The notes beneath the pieces were generated by a model that saw nothing but the letters and a program-made list of their open reading frames with translations, did not search any database and was not told the origin of the DNA. Positions 8,181-16,920 of a DNA stretch of 39,980 nt are shown one piece after another. The stretch covers positions 1 to 39,980 of the forward strand of contig LBUD01000015.1 in assembly GCA_000992395.1 (NCBI GenBank), in the 5' to 3' direction. The DNA comes from Parcubacteria group bacterium GW2011_GWA2_38_13 (GTDB lineage: Bacteria > Patescibacteriota > Patescibacteriia > Buchananbacterales > GWA2-38-13). The position numbers and the translations under genes are program-made. Numbering within the stretch: the stretch's first letter is position 1; every line of letters starts with the position of its first letter.

Positions 8181-10034
8181 TTAATGTAGATTAAAACATC
8201 TTTGTACGGCAATACAATATTTTGAATCGTGAAATTCCCTGATTTGGTATTTTAAAATAATTTCCTTAAGCCATTGGGGCAATTCATCCGAATATTTTAC
8301 TTCCATAATGGATGCATTTTCCAATAAAATATTGCCGTCAGATACCTTGTGAATTCCTTGAAACGAGCCTGCCGTGAATTCTTTATCAAAAATAACCCGG
8401 ATATCTTTATTGAGCCCGCCGACCATAGCGCACCTTTTATAATTTACAAAAAGTATCGGCTTCATCTGATGCTGTGATGCAATTTGCAAAAATTCCTGTA
8501 TAATTTCCCGGCTTTCGGCCGGCATATTTGAAGCTTTATCCAGCGACATATTTTGCATGATCCGTGAAAAATCCGAATAGCTGATTTTTACTCTAAATTT
8601 CTTTACATACTTTCCTTTTCTTTTTTTTATTTCAGGATATACGATAAAATCTTCAGTATCGGGCTCAACGTAAATCCTTAAACGGTATTTTGTCAATTCT
8701 TTTGTTATGTCCTTCCTTTGGTGATAGCATTGAAAATCTTGTGTATCAAAATAAACATTAATAATTTTATAAAAATTTCCGCCGGTAATATTTGAATATT
8801 CATCAAATTCCATAAATTTTCTCATTTCCCCAATTATCGTGTTGAGCTGATCCCAAGGAATAAGAAATTTTATTTCCTGGCGCAAAAAACTCGCGCTTTC
8901 TATAACATGAACGATATTGTTCCAAAATGCAATGATTTTTTCCGTTACAACCTTCCCATCAAAATTTTCAAAAACATATTTTTTTGCGTTTTGCCCCATT
9001 GCAAGCGCAACGTCAAAATTTTTCAGTATATATAATATCTTTTCGCCCATCAGACTATAATCTCCTATTCCAACTAAAAACCCGTTATACCCGTCTTTGA
9101 TAATTTCCATTGCACCGGTTGTTGCTGTTGATATAACCGGTTTCCCGCACGCCGACGCTTCAATCAAAACCTTACCAAAGCTTTCACTAAGCGATGACAG
9201 GACAAAAATATCACAAGCATAATAGTATGCAATAATGTCTTTCTGTTCTTTTTGCTCCAAAAAATGCACGTCAAGCTTTTTTCCCGCGCATAAATCTTTC
9301 AGTTTTGCGCCTTCGCTTCCAGACCCTATGACAACAAGGGTTGCGTTATTGATTTTTTTTGCCACTTCCTCGTATGCATGTATCAGGGTTTCAATATCTT
9401 TAACTTTTTCCAGCCGCCCCACAAACAGGATAATTTTTTTATTTTCATAATCTTTTCGAATAGCCTCCACTTTGTTTATATCAGTATTTCCAAACTTTGA
9501 TATATCAACGGGTGTCGGGATAACTTTTATTTTATTTTCAGGCACTCCATTCAAAATTAATTTTTTCTGTATACCAATACTCATTGCACGAAACGCGTCA
9601 GCTTCTTTCATATTATGTTTTGCCAGTAAAACCAGATACCTATTTTTCCAATCCTCTCTTAAAAAACTTCCATTATCCAAAAAATCTCCGTGGAAATGAA
9701 TTAAAAGTTTTGTTGTATGCATTTTTTTCAGTCTTATTCCAACCGTTGCCGTTATAAATGGGTCTTGCGTGATTATAAGATCATAATGTTTTTTTTCAAA
9801 CAATCGCCTTGCAATTTTCATCGCATCCCTGATATATAAAAATTTATATGATGAATTTGTAGGAAATGCCGATACATTTTCAGAAATTACGTAAGGCGAA
9901 TATCCGCTTTTGCTAAAAACTATAATATCAATACTGTCTACACGCTTGCCATATTCTTTATGACGCTCGCAAACATCCCCAAGCTGCCCTTGCCCCAGCA
10001 ATCCTTTATCCAAACTGATGATTAAAATATTCAT
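8181..10034 (-). CDS. Fusion: N-terminal GT4 glycosyltransferase plus C-terminal VTC/TTM-type domain
   Basis: 617 aa; GT4 'ILFVGRLEKVKDIETLIHAYEEV...SESFGKVLIEASACGKPVISTATTGAMEII'; C-terminus 'RQEIKFLI...NVYFDTQDF...KYRLRIYVEPD...IVYPEIKKRKGKYVKKFRVKI' matches VTC/CYTH-like tunnel motifs. Confidence 0.85.
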   Translation of the reverse strand: MNILIISLDKGLLGQGQLGDVCERHKEYGKRVDSIDIIVFSKSGYSPYVISENVSAFPTNSSYKFLYIRDAMKIARRLFEKKHYDLIITQDPFITATVGIRLKKMHTTKLLIHFHGDFLDNGSFLREDWKNRYLVLLAKHNMKEADAFRAMSIGIQKKLILNGVPENKIKVIPTPVDISKFGNTDINKVEAIRKDYENKKIILFVGRLEKVKDIETLIHAYEEVAKKINNATLVVIGSGSEGAKLKDLCAGKKLDVHFLEQKEQKDIIAYYYACDIFVLSSLSESFGKVLIEASACGKPVISTATTGAMEIIKDGYNGFLVGIGDYSLMGEKILYILKNFDVALAMGQNAKKYVFENFDGKVVTEKIIAFWNNIVHVIESASFLRQEIKFLIPWDQLNTIIGEMRKFMEFDEYSNITGGNFYKIINVYFDTQDFQCYHQRKDITKELTKYRLRIYVEPDTEDFIVYPEIKKRKGKYVKKFRVKISYSDFSRIMQNMSLDKASNMPAESREIIQEFLQIASQHQMKPILFVNYKRCAMVGGLNKDIRVIFDKEFTAGSFQGIHKVSDGNILLENASIMEVKYSDELPQWLKEIILKYQIREFHDSKYCIAVQRCFNLH

Positions 10035-11149
10035 ACATTTTCCAATATTTTAATAGTTGAAGACATCATTTTTTCTTTTTCAAATTTTTTCAAAATATCC
10101 TTCGCGTTTGTTTTAAATAGTTCTTTTAATTTCGGATCTGAATAAATTTTTTTTACCGCTTCCACTATCTGATCCTCATTATCATATTCAACCAACAAAC
10201 CGGTTTTCCCGTCTTCTATTACTTCGGGATTGCCTCCAGTATTTGTGGTAACGATAGGAATGCCCGCCGAAAGGCATTCTAAAAGAGTATGTGATAATCC
10301 TTCGTATCCGGTATTAAGAATAAAAATTCCTGCGCCTCTAACGCTTTTCATAATATTTTGCCTTGTCTGGCAGGATAAAAATACTTTATTCTCAAGCCGT
10401 GCCTCTTTTATAAGCCGAAGCAATTTTCCTTCATCGGGTCCGCTTCCATAAATATTCAAAATAAAATTTTTATTAATTTCTAAAAGCTTTGGCATTATTT
10501 TTATCAATGTGGAAAAACCTTTCCACGGAACCAATCTTCCGGTTGTTACAATACTATTCGGATTAACGGAAACATCCGAGGTGATTTCTTCCGGAACAAA
10601 AGAATTATATATAACATTAATTTTATTTTCCTTAACTCCCCAGCCCATCACAATATTTTTTAAATAATTGCTTGGAACAATAACGGCATGTGCATTTTTT
10701 ACAGTTAACCGCTCCAAATATTGCAATATGCCAGTTTTCCCGACCATCTTGATTTTTTGAAAATTATCAATTCCCATTTCTGTCGCGTTGGAATTTCTCG
10801 CTGACTCCCAGGCATAATCTCCCACCACCTTTACTGCGTATTTTTTTCCTAAAATATTATTCACAAGATAAGCCGGAATTCCACTCGAAATCGGCCCCTG
10901 AGCATATATGACATCAAATTTTTTTGCTAAAAAAAATAGTTTCAAAAAATATCGGACATAACGAATCAGGACAAAAGATTTTCTGGAAATCCGCGTTATA
11001 GTAAAATCATATGATTGTGTATCATCGCCACAACACAACACTTCAAAATCATAATGGTTTTCCTTCATCCAAAGCGCCAGATCCATCGCATATGTTGCTG
11101 GTCCTCCGATATCCGGCGGAAATATTTCGCACGCAAGTAATATTTTCAT
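10031..11149 (-). CDS. GT4 glycosyltransferase
   Basis: 372 aa; 'SIVTTGRLVPWKGFSTLIKIMPKL', 'GYEGLSHTLLECLSAGIPIVTTNTGGNPEVI'. Confidence 0.92.
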   Translation of the reverse strand: MKILLACEIFPPDIGGPATYAMDLALWMKENHYDFEVLCCGDDTQSYDFTITRISRKSFVLIRYVRYFLKLFFLAKKFDVIYAQGPISSGIPAYLVNNILGKKYAVKVVGDYAWESARNSNATEMGIDNFQKIKMVGKTGILQYLERLTVKNAHAVIVPSNYLKNIVMGWGVKENKINVIYNSFVPEEITSDVSVNPNSIVTTGRLVPWKGFSTLIKIMPKLLEINKNFILNIYGSGPDEGKLLRLIKEARLENKVFLSCQTRQNIMKSVRGAGIFILNTGYEGLSHTLLECLSAGIPIVTTNTGGNPEVIEDGKTGLLVEYDNEDQIVEAVKKIYSDPKLKELFKTNAKDILKKFEKEKMMSSTIKILENV

Positions 11150-11155
11150 AATTTT

Positions 11156-12583
11156 TTACTTTTTAATTTCCTGATACTCTTCATCGGTGTTTACATTTAA
11201 TACATCATAGTGGCCGCCAAGAGTATTTCTTGCGGCATATAATCCCGTTACAATAGAATGATCCATATTATTATAACGAAAAGCGCCGCCCCGCCCCACA
11301 ATCTGCAAATTTTTTATTGATTTGATATATTCAAATATAATCTCAAGCGGCGCGCGGTATCCGATTTTATAAATAGGATATGTATCTTCCTGCCGCGCGA
11401 CAAATCCGTCTATAATTTTTAAATTTTTCCCAAGCCCGACACGATGTAATTCATCTTTTGCATATTCAATCAATTTTTCATCATCCATTATCCAAAGATC
11501 ATCACCTTCAAAACAAACATATTCCATCCCAAGCGATGTTTTTGATGCATCGGGCACCATAGAGGGACTCCAATTTTTAAAATTCTGTATGCGGCACACC
11601 TTAACTTCCGGGCTATGAATATAAATCCAATTGTCCGGAAATATATCAGGCGTATCAATTATCAGACAAACGGTAAAAAATCCCCGGAAACGCAAAAATT
11701 GCAATGCTTGTAAAATATTTTCTGGAGGTGCCGGCTGTATTTTTTGTATAAGCTCGGGGAGAGGTATGCTTGAAATAAAATTATCACCCTCAATAAGAGC
11801 CGTACTCCCATCATTGTTTCGCGTTTCTATTCCTTGCACCGCCATATCTTTAATATGAATCCGAACAACGCTGCAACGCAATTGTATTTCTCCGTTTTTC
11901 AATCTGATATTTTCAGCCATTTTCTCATACATCATTCCGGGACCGTATTTTGGATAATGGAATTCATCAATAAGACTTGTTTCTTTGGCTTTATTTGAAA
12001 AAAAAGCATTTATAATAGCCCGCGCCAAAGATAATCCCTTGATCCTTTGCGAGGCCCATTCCGCTCCTATCTCCGTTGTGGGTATGCCCCAAATTTTCTC
12101 CGTATATGTTTTAAAAAAAATGTTAAAAAGCCTTCTTCCAAATCTTGAGACAACCCATTCTTCAAAAGTGTCCATCTTCTTTTTACGTCTGAAAGAATGC
12201 TTTATCCGAGCGTAAAAATAACTCAATATAATTGCGACAGCCTGGTATATACCTATATTTTTTAAAGCATTCATCGGCCTAAGCGGATAAAAATAGAACT
12301 TCTTATCATAGTATATTCTTGATAGCCTCGGGCGTTTTAAAAAATCGTCACCCAGCGTTTCATTCCAAATATTTTGCACTTCTTTGTTTTTTGTAAAAAA
12401 CCTGTGTCCGCCTATATCAAAATAATAATTTTTATAATTTATTGTTTTTGATAGCCCGCCGACTTGGCTATCTTTTTCAAGCAACAATACTTTTTTCTTG
12501 TTTTTTACAAGTTCATACCCCGCGGCCAAACCAGCCGGTCCGGCGCCCAAAACAACAGCAAAATTTTTTATTTTTTCTTCCAT
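11156..12583 (-). CDS. FAD-dependent amine-oxidase/UDP-galactopyranose-mutase-like oxidoreductase
   Basis: 'AVVLGAGPAGLAAGYELVKNKKKVLLLEKDSQVGGLSKTINYKNYYFDIGGHRFFTKN' dinucleotide-binding motif. Start set to the internal Met to avoid overlap. Confidence 0.85.
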   Translation of the reverse strand: MEEKIKNFAVVLGAGPAGLAAGYELVKNKKKVLLLEKDSQVGGLSKTINYKNYYFDIGGHRFFTKNKEVQNIWNETLGDDFLKRPRLSRIYYDKKFYFYPLRPMNALKNIGIYQAVAIILSYFYARIKHSFRRKKKMDTFEEWVVSRFGRRLFNIFFKTYTEKIWGIPTTEIGAEWASQRIKGLSLARAIINAFFSNKAKETSLIDEFHYPKYGPGMMYEKMAENIRLKNGEIQLRCSVVRIHIKDMAVQGIETRNNDGSTALIEGDNFISSIPLPELIQKIQPAPPENILQALQFLRFRGFFTVCLIIDTPDIFPDNWIYIHSPEVKVCRIQNFKNWSPSMVPDASKTSLGMEYVCFEGDDLWIMDDEKLIEYAKDELHRVGLGKNLKIIDGFVARQEDTYPIYKIGYRAPLEIIFEYIKSIKNLQIVGRGGAFRYNNMDHSIVTGLYAARNTLGGHYDVLNVNTDEEYQEIKK

Positions 12584-12584
12584 A

Positions 12585-13709
12585 CTATTTTTTTTCAACT
12601 AATCCATTAAATATACCAGCCATTTTTATTGAAATACTGTCCCATTGATATTTTTCCATAACAAGCTTTCTTCCGTTTTCACTCAATTTTTTATATAAAT
12701 TATCATCTTGCATCAATAACGTAATTTTTTCAGCCAAATCACTTGGATCGTCAACCGTACACAATAAACCGGTCTCATTGTCGTATAAAAAATCGGAAAT
12801 TCCGCCGACAGGAGTGCCTATGACCGGCAAACCCATAGCCATTGCTTCCAAAAACGCGTTGCCAAGCCCCTCTGATCGCGATGGCCGAACAAAGATATCC
12901 GCTTGTACCAAATACTCATTTACTTTTTCCGGTATAACGTTTCCTATAAATTCAATCCTATCTTCAATCCCAAGGTCTTTTGCCAATTTTTTTAATTTCT
13001 CCTCCATGCTCCCCCCACCGACAACTATCAACTTAAAATTCAATTCGTAATCCGTAATTCGTAATTCTTTAATTGATTTTATTAAAACGTCAACGCCATT
13101 CTTTTTCTCCAGCCTTGAAACAGTTATAATCACTTTTTCATTATTCACTTTGAACTTTGAACTTTGAACTTTGAACTTATCTAAACCCACCCCATTCGGC
13201 ACCACTTCCACCGGGCATTTTGCTCCCATCTTTTTCGCGCGATCAGCCAAAAAATTTGAAATCGCCTGGATACAATCAGCCTTGCGGTAAATATTTTTAT
13301 ACAAAGGCCTTATAAACCATGTGCGAAGCCATATATCTATTTCCGAATCCCCTTCCTGCAGTGTAAGTAAAAATGGAATGTTTGGATTATTTTTTTTAAA
13401 AAACAACCCCGCCAGTCCCGCCTGATTCGCCATCATCGCCCAGGTTATATCGTATTTTTTTTCTATGCACATCTTTTTGGCAACTCGTGCCGCCGCCCAT
13501 GGAAAAAAATATTTACTCATTTTCCCATTACCGATTCTCAACACATTCACGCGACCAATCTTCTCCTCGCTTTTTTGCTTTCCGTCCAGATTCACCGTGA
13601 TCATGTCAAATTCAAAATCAGGCAAGCGATCAGTAATTTCTTTAATCGCCACTTCGGCTCCGCCGACAAACGGAAAATAAGCGAGGGAAAAAATTAAAAC
13701 TTTTTGCAT
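12585..13709 (-). CDS. GT4 glycosyltransferase with two in-frame heptamer-repeat insertions
   Basis: 374 aa; 'VIITVSRLEKKNGVDVLIKSI', 'RSEGLGNAFLEAMAMGLPVIGTPVGGISDFL'; inserts 'KFKVQSSKFKV' and 'ELRITDYELNFK'. Confidence 0.92.
   Translation of the reverse strand: MQKVLIFSLAYFPFVGGAEVAIKEITDRLPDFEFDMITVNLDGKQKSEEKIGRVNVLRIGNGKMSKYFFPWAAARVAKKMCIEKKYDITWAMMANQAGLAGLFFKKNNPNIPFLLTLQEGDSEIDIWLRTWFIRPLYKNIYRKADCIQAISNFLADRAKKMGAKCPVEVVPNGVGLDKFKVQSSKFKVNNEKVIITVSRLEKKNGVDVLIKSIKELRITDYELNFKLIVVGGGSMEEKLKKLAKDLGIEDRIEFIGNVIPEKVNEYLVQADIFVRPSRSEGLGNAFLEAMAMGLPVIGTPVGGISDFLYDNETGLLCTVDDPSDLAEKITLLMQDDNLYKKLSENGRKLVMEKYQWDSISIKMAGIFNGLVEKK
13037..13071. repeat. Heptamer-period repeat (aattcaa ttcgtaa tccgtaa ttcgtaa ttcttta) inside a GT4 CDS
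   Basis: Five 7-nt units; minus-strand translation KELRITDYELNFK. Confidence 0.85.
13147..13178. repeat. Perfect heptamer tandem repeat (ACTTTGA)4.6 inside a GT4 CDS
   Basis: actttgaactttgaactttgaactttgaactt; minus-strand translation KFKVQSSKFKV. Confidence 0.97.
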
Positions 13710-13757
13710 AATAAATATTACTTAGAAAAACAAACCCTTACCGTTTTATTTACCCTT

Positions 13758-13877
13758 AATTTCTAATTACTAATTTTTAATTTCTAAACAATGCCTGATG
13801 TCTAATTTCAAAATTTTTATTTATTAGTTTATTAGGAATTTCTTAGGTTAATTAGAAATTAGGTCAATTAGAAATTT
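13758..13877. repeat. Intergenic heptamer-like AATTTCT/AATTAGA repeat region with both orientations
   Basis: aatttct aattact aattttt aatttct (13758-13785), then ttaggtt aattaga aattagg tcaatta gaaattt (13843-13877). Confidence 0.8.
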
Positions 13878-14826
13878 TATAATATTCTTTATACCACTGT
13901 AAAAACTTTTCTATCCCTTCTTCAATACCTGTTTTCGGCTCCCAGCCAAGTTTTGTTTTTGCCTTTTCAATATCAGCCCAAGTTTTTGGAACATCCCCCT
14001 CCTGCATTGGCAACAAATTTTTCTGAGTTTTCGCGCCAATATTTTTTTCAATAACTTGAATGAAATATTCAAGCGCAATTGGTTTATTATTTCCTAAATT
14101 ATAAATTTCATACCCGGAATTTCTATCAATCGCGCGAATGATACCGTCAATAATATCGTCAATGTACGTAAAATCTCTTTCCATTTTTCCATTATTAAAA
14201 ACATCAATTGGCCTGCCCTCAAAAATAGCTTTTGTAAATATAAAAAGAGCCATGTCCGGCCGCCCCCAGGACCCATACACCGTAAAAAATCGTAAGCCCG
14301 TACAGTTCATTCCATACAAATGGTGGTACGTATGCGCCATAAGCTCATCAGCTTTTTTCGTTACCGCATATAATGAAACCGGATTATCCACCCTGTCGGT
14401 TTCAGAAAACGGCACCTTGGTATTGCCTCCATATACGGATGAAGACGACGCAAAGATGAAATTTCGCACCTGGTGTTTTTTCGCAAGCTCAAGGAGATTG
14501 AGCGTGCCGAGTATATTCGCCTTTTCGTACGCGAAAGGATTTTCGAGAGAATACCGGACTCCAGCCTGCGCCGCCAAATGGCATATGGCGTCAAATTTTT
14601 TGCTTGAAAAAATTTTATCCAATGCCGCAAAATCGCAAATATCAATTTCATTCATTTTAAAATTCACCCCTGATAAAAATTTTTCTATTCTGTCGCGCTT
14701 TAGTTTCGGATCGTAATAATTATTAAAATTATCAACACTCACAACAGAATCGCCCTGCGCCACAAGCGCTTGTATTAAAGCTGATCCTATAAATCCGGCC
14801 CCACCAGTGACAAGTATTTTAGGCAT
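13864..14826 (-). CDS. NAD-dependent epimerase (UDP-glucuronate 4-epimerase-like SDR)
   Basis: 'ILVTGGAGFIGSALIQALVAQGDSVVSVDNFNNYYDPKLKRDRI', 'SLYAVTKKADELMAHTY'. Confidence 0.92.
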   Translation of the reverse strand: MPKILVTGGAGFIGSALIQALVAQGDSVVSVDNFNNYYDPKLKRDRIEKFLSGVNFKMNEIDICDFAALDKIFSSKKFDAICHLAAQAGVRYSLENPFAYEKANILGTLNLLELAKKHQVRNFIFASSSSVYGGNTKVPFSETDRVDNPVSLYAVTKKADELMAHTYHHLYGMNCTGLRFFTVYGSWGRPDMALFIFTKAIFEGRPIDVFNNGKMERDFTYIDDIIDGIIRAIDRNSGYEIYNLGNNKPIALEYFIQVIEKNIGAKTQKNLLPMQEGDVPKTWADIEKAKTKLGWEPKTGIEEGIEKFLQWYKEYYKISN

Positions 14827-14868
14827 ATTTAATTTCTGTTTTTTTAGGTTAATTAGGTAATTAGATAA

Positions 14869-15654
14869 TTAGGTTAATTGTTTCTTCTGCCCTAGCAACT
14901 CCTCATTTATCTTCTGCACATCTTCAAGCAAAGGAACTTCCACACCCAGATCCTGCGCAAGATCAACAAGCGAAGCCAGATCTTTCGGCAAACATTTGCC
15001 GCCAAATCCCCTGAAACCCCCGTGCCATACATCAAAATTTCCCGGAGCCACTCGCCTATCGTGTTCAAACGCCTCGCGCACGATATTGTAATCAATACCA
15101 AGCGACTGGCATATATCATAAATCTGGTTTGCAAAAATAACTTTTGTAGCATAATACGAGTTCACCATATACTTTGTCATTTCAGCGGCTTTCGCCAACA
15201 TAATTTTTGAATACTTTGCTTGCGGCAATATTGCCAAAATTTTTTCTGCAACATCTTTGCTTAACTTTGTATACCCGACGATTTGTTTATCAGGGTTCAA
15301 AAAATCCTGCGGCGCGGTTGAATTGTCTAAAAATTCCGGATTAAAAAGCAGGCGCAATTTTGGATATTTTTCTTGGAACATATCCGTAGTGCCGGGTACA
15401 ACCGTTGATTTGATAATCACGACCTTGCCGTCCATATTGCTCAATTTTTCCAAAACCTCATCAACAATTGATGCATCAAAACCTGAATTTTCGTTATACG
15501 GCGTTGGAACACATATAAAAATATATTCTTGGCTTGCCACCTCATCCCACGGATCCATTGTTAAAAATTTGTCATAAACCTTAGCATTTTTAAAAAAATT
15601 TTTCACTGCCTTGCCCACCACTCCTCCCCCAATGATTCCAACGGATTTATGCAT
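14869..15654 (-). CDS. Short UDP-glucose/GDP-mannose dehydrogenase-like protein lacking the C-terminal UDP-binding domain
   Basis: 261 aa; 'VGIIGGGVVGKAV', 'IKSTVVPGTT', 'NPEFLDNSTAPQDFLNP', catalytic-type 'GFGGKCLPKD'. Confidence 0.85.
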   Translation of the reverse strand: MHKSVGIIGGGVVGKAVKNFFKNAKVYDKFLTMDPWDEVASQEYIFICVPTPYNENSGFDASIVDEVLEKLSNMDGKVVIIKSTVVPGTTDMFQEKYPKLRLLFNPEFLDNSTAPQDFLNPDKQIVGYTKLSKDVAEKILAILPQAKYSKIMLAKAAEMTKYMVNSYYATKVIFANQIYDICQSLGIDYNIVREAFEHDRRVAPGNFDVWHGGFRGFGGKCLPKDLASLVDLAQDLGVEVPLLEDVQKINEELLGQKKQLT

Positions 15655-15662
15655 ATAATTGC

Positions 15663-15691
15663 TTGATTATTAACAATTTACATACTATAAT
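15663..15691 (+). promoter_or_regulatory. Sigma70-like promoter TTGATT-N17-TATAAT
   Basis: Exact 17-bp spacer; 36 nt upstream of the 15728 ATG. Confidence 0.75.
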
Positions 15692-15727
15692 TATAAATAA
15701 TTTCATCAAAGAAGTCAAAGGATAAAT

Positions 15728-16864
15728 ATGACTAAATTTAGTAAAATATTATTCATTATTACCCAATCTGAACTTGGCGGCGCGCAAAGATATGTTTTAG
15801 ATTTGGCAAATCATTTAAAAGATAATAATTATGACATAATTGTTGCGTCCGGTCAATCCGGACATCTTTTAGATGAATGCAAAAAAAAATCAATACAAAT
15901 ACATATTTTTAAAAATTTGATCAGACCAATTCATCCGTTTAAGGATCTTTTTGCATTTTTTGAAATATATTCATTTATAAAAAAAGAAAAGCCGGATATC
16001 GTACATCTGAATTCTTCAAAATCAGGAATTTTAGGAGCTGTTGCGGCCAAGGCCGCCGGAGCGAAAAAGGTGGTTTATACGGTACATGGTTTTGTTTTTA
16101 TGGAGCCCATGGCAAAATGGAAAAAAATATTTTATATATGCGCGGAAAAATTTTCTTCGTTTTTTAAAGACGCAATAATTTGCGTATCAGAATACGACAA
16201 AAAGATGGGCATACGATACAGAATCGCACCTGAAAAAAAATTTATAACCATCCATAACGGTATTGAACCCATCAACTTCCTGCCAAAAGAAGAAGCGCAA
16301 AAATTTCTATTAAAAAGCTATCAGCTATCAGCTATAAGCTATAAGCTAATAATCGGCACCATAGCAAATTTTTATCCAACAAAAGGACTTTTGTATCTGG
16401 TCCAATCTGCGAAAAAAATAATTGAAAAATTTCCACAAACACTTTTTGTAATTATCGGAGACGGCGAGGACAGAAATATTCTTGAAAACGAAATTGCAAA
16501 ACTTAGCATTAAAGAAAATGTATTGCTTTTGGGAAAGATACCAGATGCGTTGCGCTATCTTCGCGCGTTTGATATATATGTTTGTTCATCTGTAAAAGAA
16601 GGGCTTCCCTATTCTATTATTGAAGCAATGTCAGCAGGGCTTCCAATCGTTGCCACAAATGTCGGCGGAATACCGGAGCTATTAGCAAATGATTGCGGAA
16701 TTTTAGTTGAGCCAAAGAATTCAGATGCAATTTTCATGGGAATAGAAAAAATTATCAGCAGTCCCGGGCTTGGAAATATTTTAGGAAACAATGCAAAAAT
16801 AATTGCGCAAAAAAAATATTCGCTGGATACGATGATTCAAAAAACGCATCAAATATATTTATAA
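15728..16864 (+). CDS. GT4 glycosyltransferase with in-frame heptamer-repeat insertion
   Basis: 378 aa; 'SELGGAQRYVLDLANHL', 'CSSVKEGLPYSIIEAMSAGLPIVATNVGGIPELL'; insert 'KSYQLSAISYKL'. Confidence 0.93.
   Translation: MTKFSKILFIITQSELGGAQRYVLDLANHLKDNNYDIIVASGQSGHLLDECKKKSIQIHIFKNLIRPIHPFKDLFAFFEIYSFIKKEKPDIVHLNSSKSGILGAVAAKAAGAKKVVYTVHGFVFMEPMAKWKKIFYICAEKFSSFFKDAIICVSEYDKKMGIRYRIAPEKKFITIHNGIEPINFLPKEEAQKFLLKSYQLSAISYKLIIGTIANFYPTKGLLYLVQSAKKIIEKFPQTLFVIIGDGEDRNILENEIAKLSIKENVLLLGKIPDALRYLRAFDIYVCSSVKEGLPYSIIEAMSAGLPIVATNVGGIPELLANDCGILVEPKNSDAIFMGIEKIISSPGLGNILGNNAKIIAQKKYSLDTMIQKTHQIYL
16314..16348 (+). repeat. Heptamer tandem repeat aaagcta (tcagcta)2 (taagcta)2 inside a GT4 CDS
   Basis: Five consecutive 7-nt units. 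Confidence 0.95.
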
Positions 16865-16891
16865 TGATGCGATTACAAAATTATTTCACAA

Positions 16892-16920
16892 ATAGCCCGC
16901 GAAAAAAGCGGGTATTTTTT
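16892..16920 (+). terminator. Intrinsic terminator after the 15728..16864 GT
   Basis: agcccgc-gaaaaaa-gcgggt followed by attttttatt. Confidence 0.75.
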
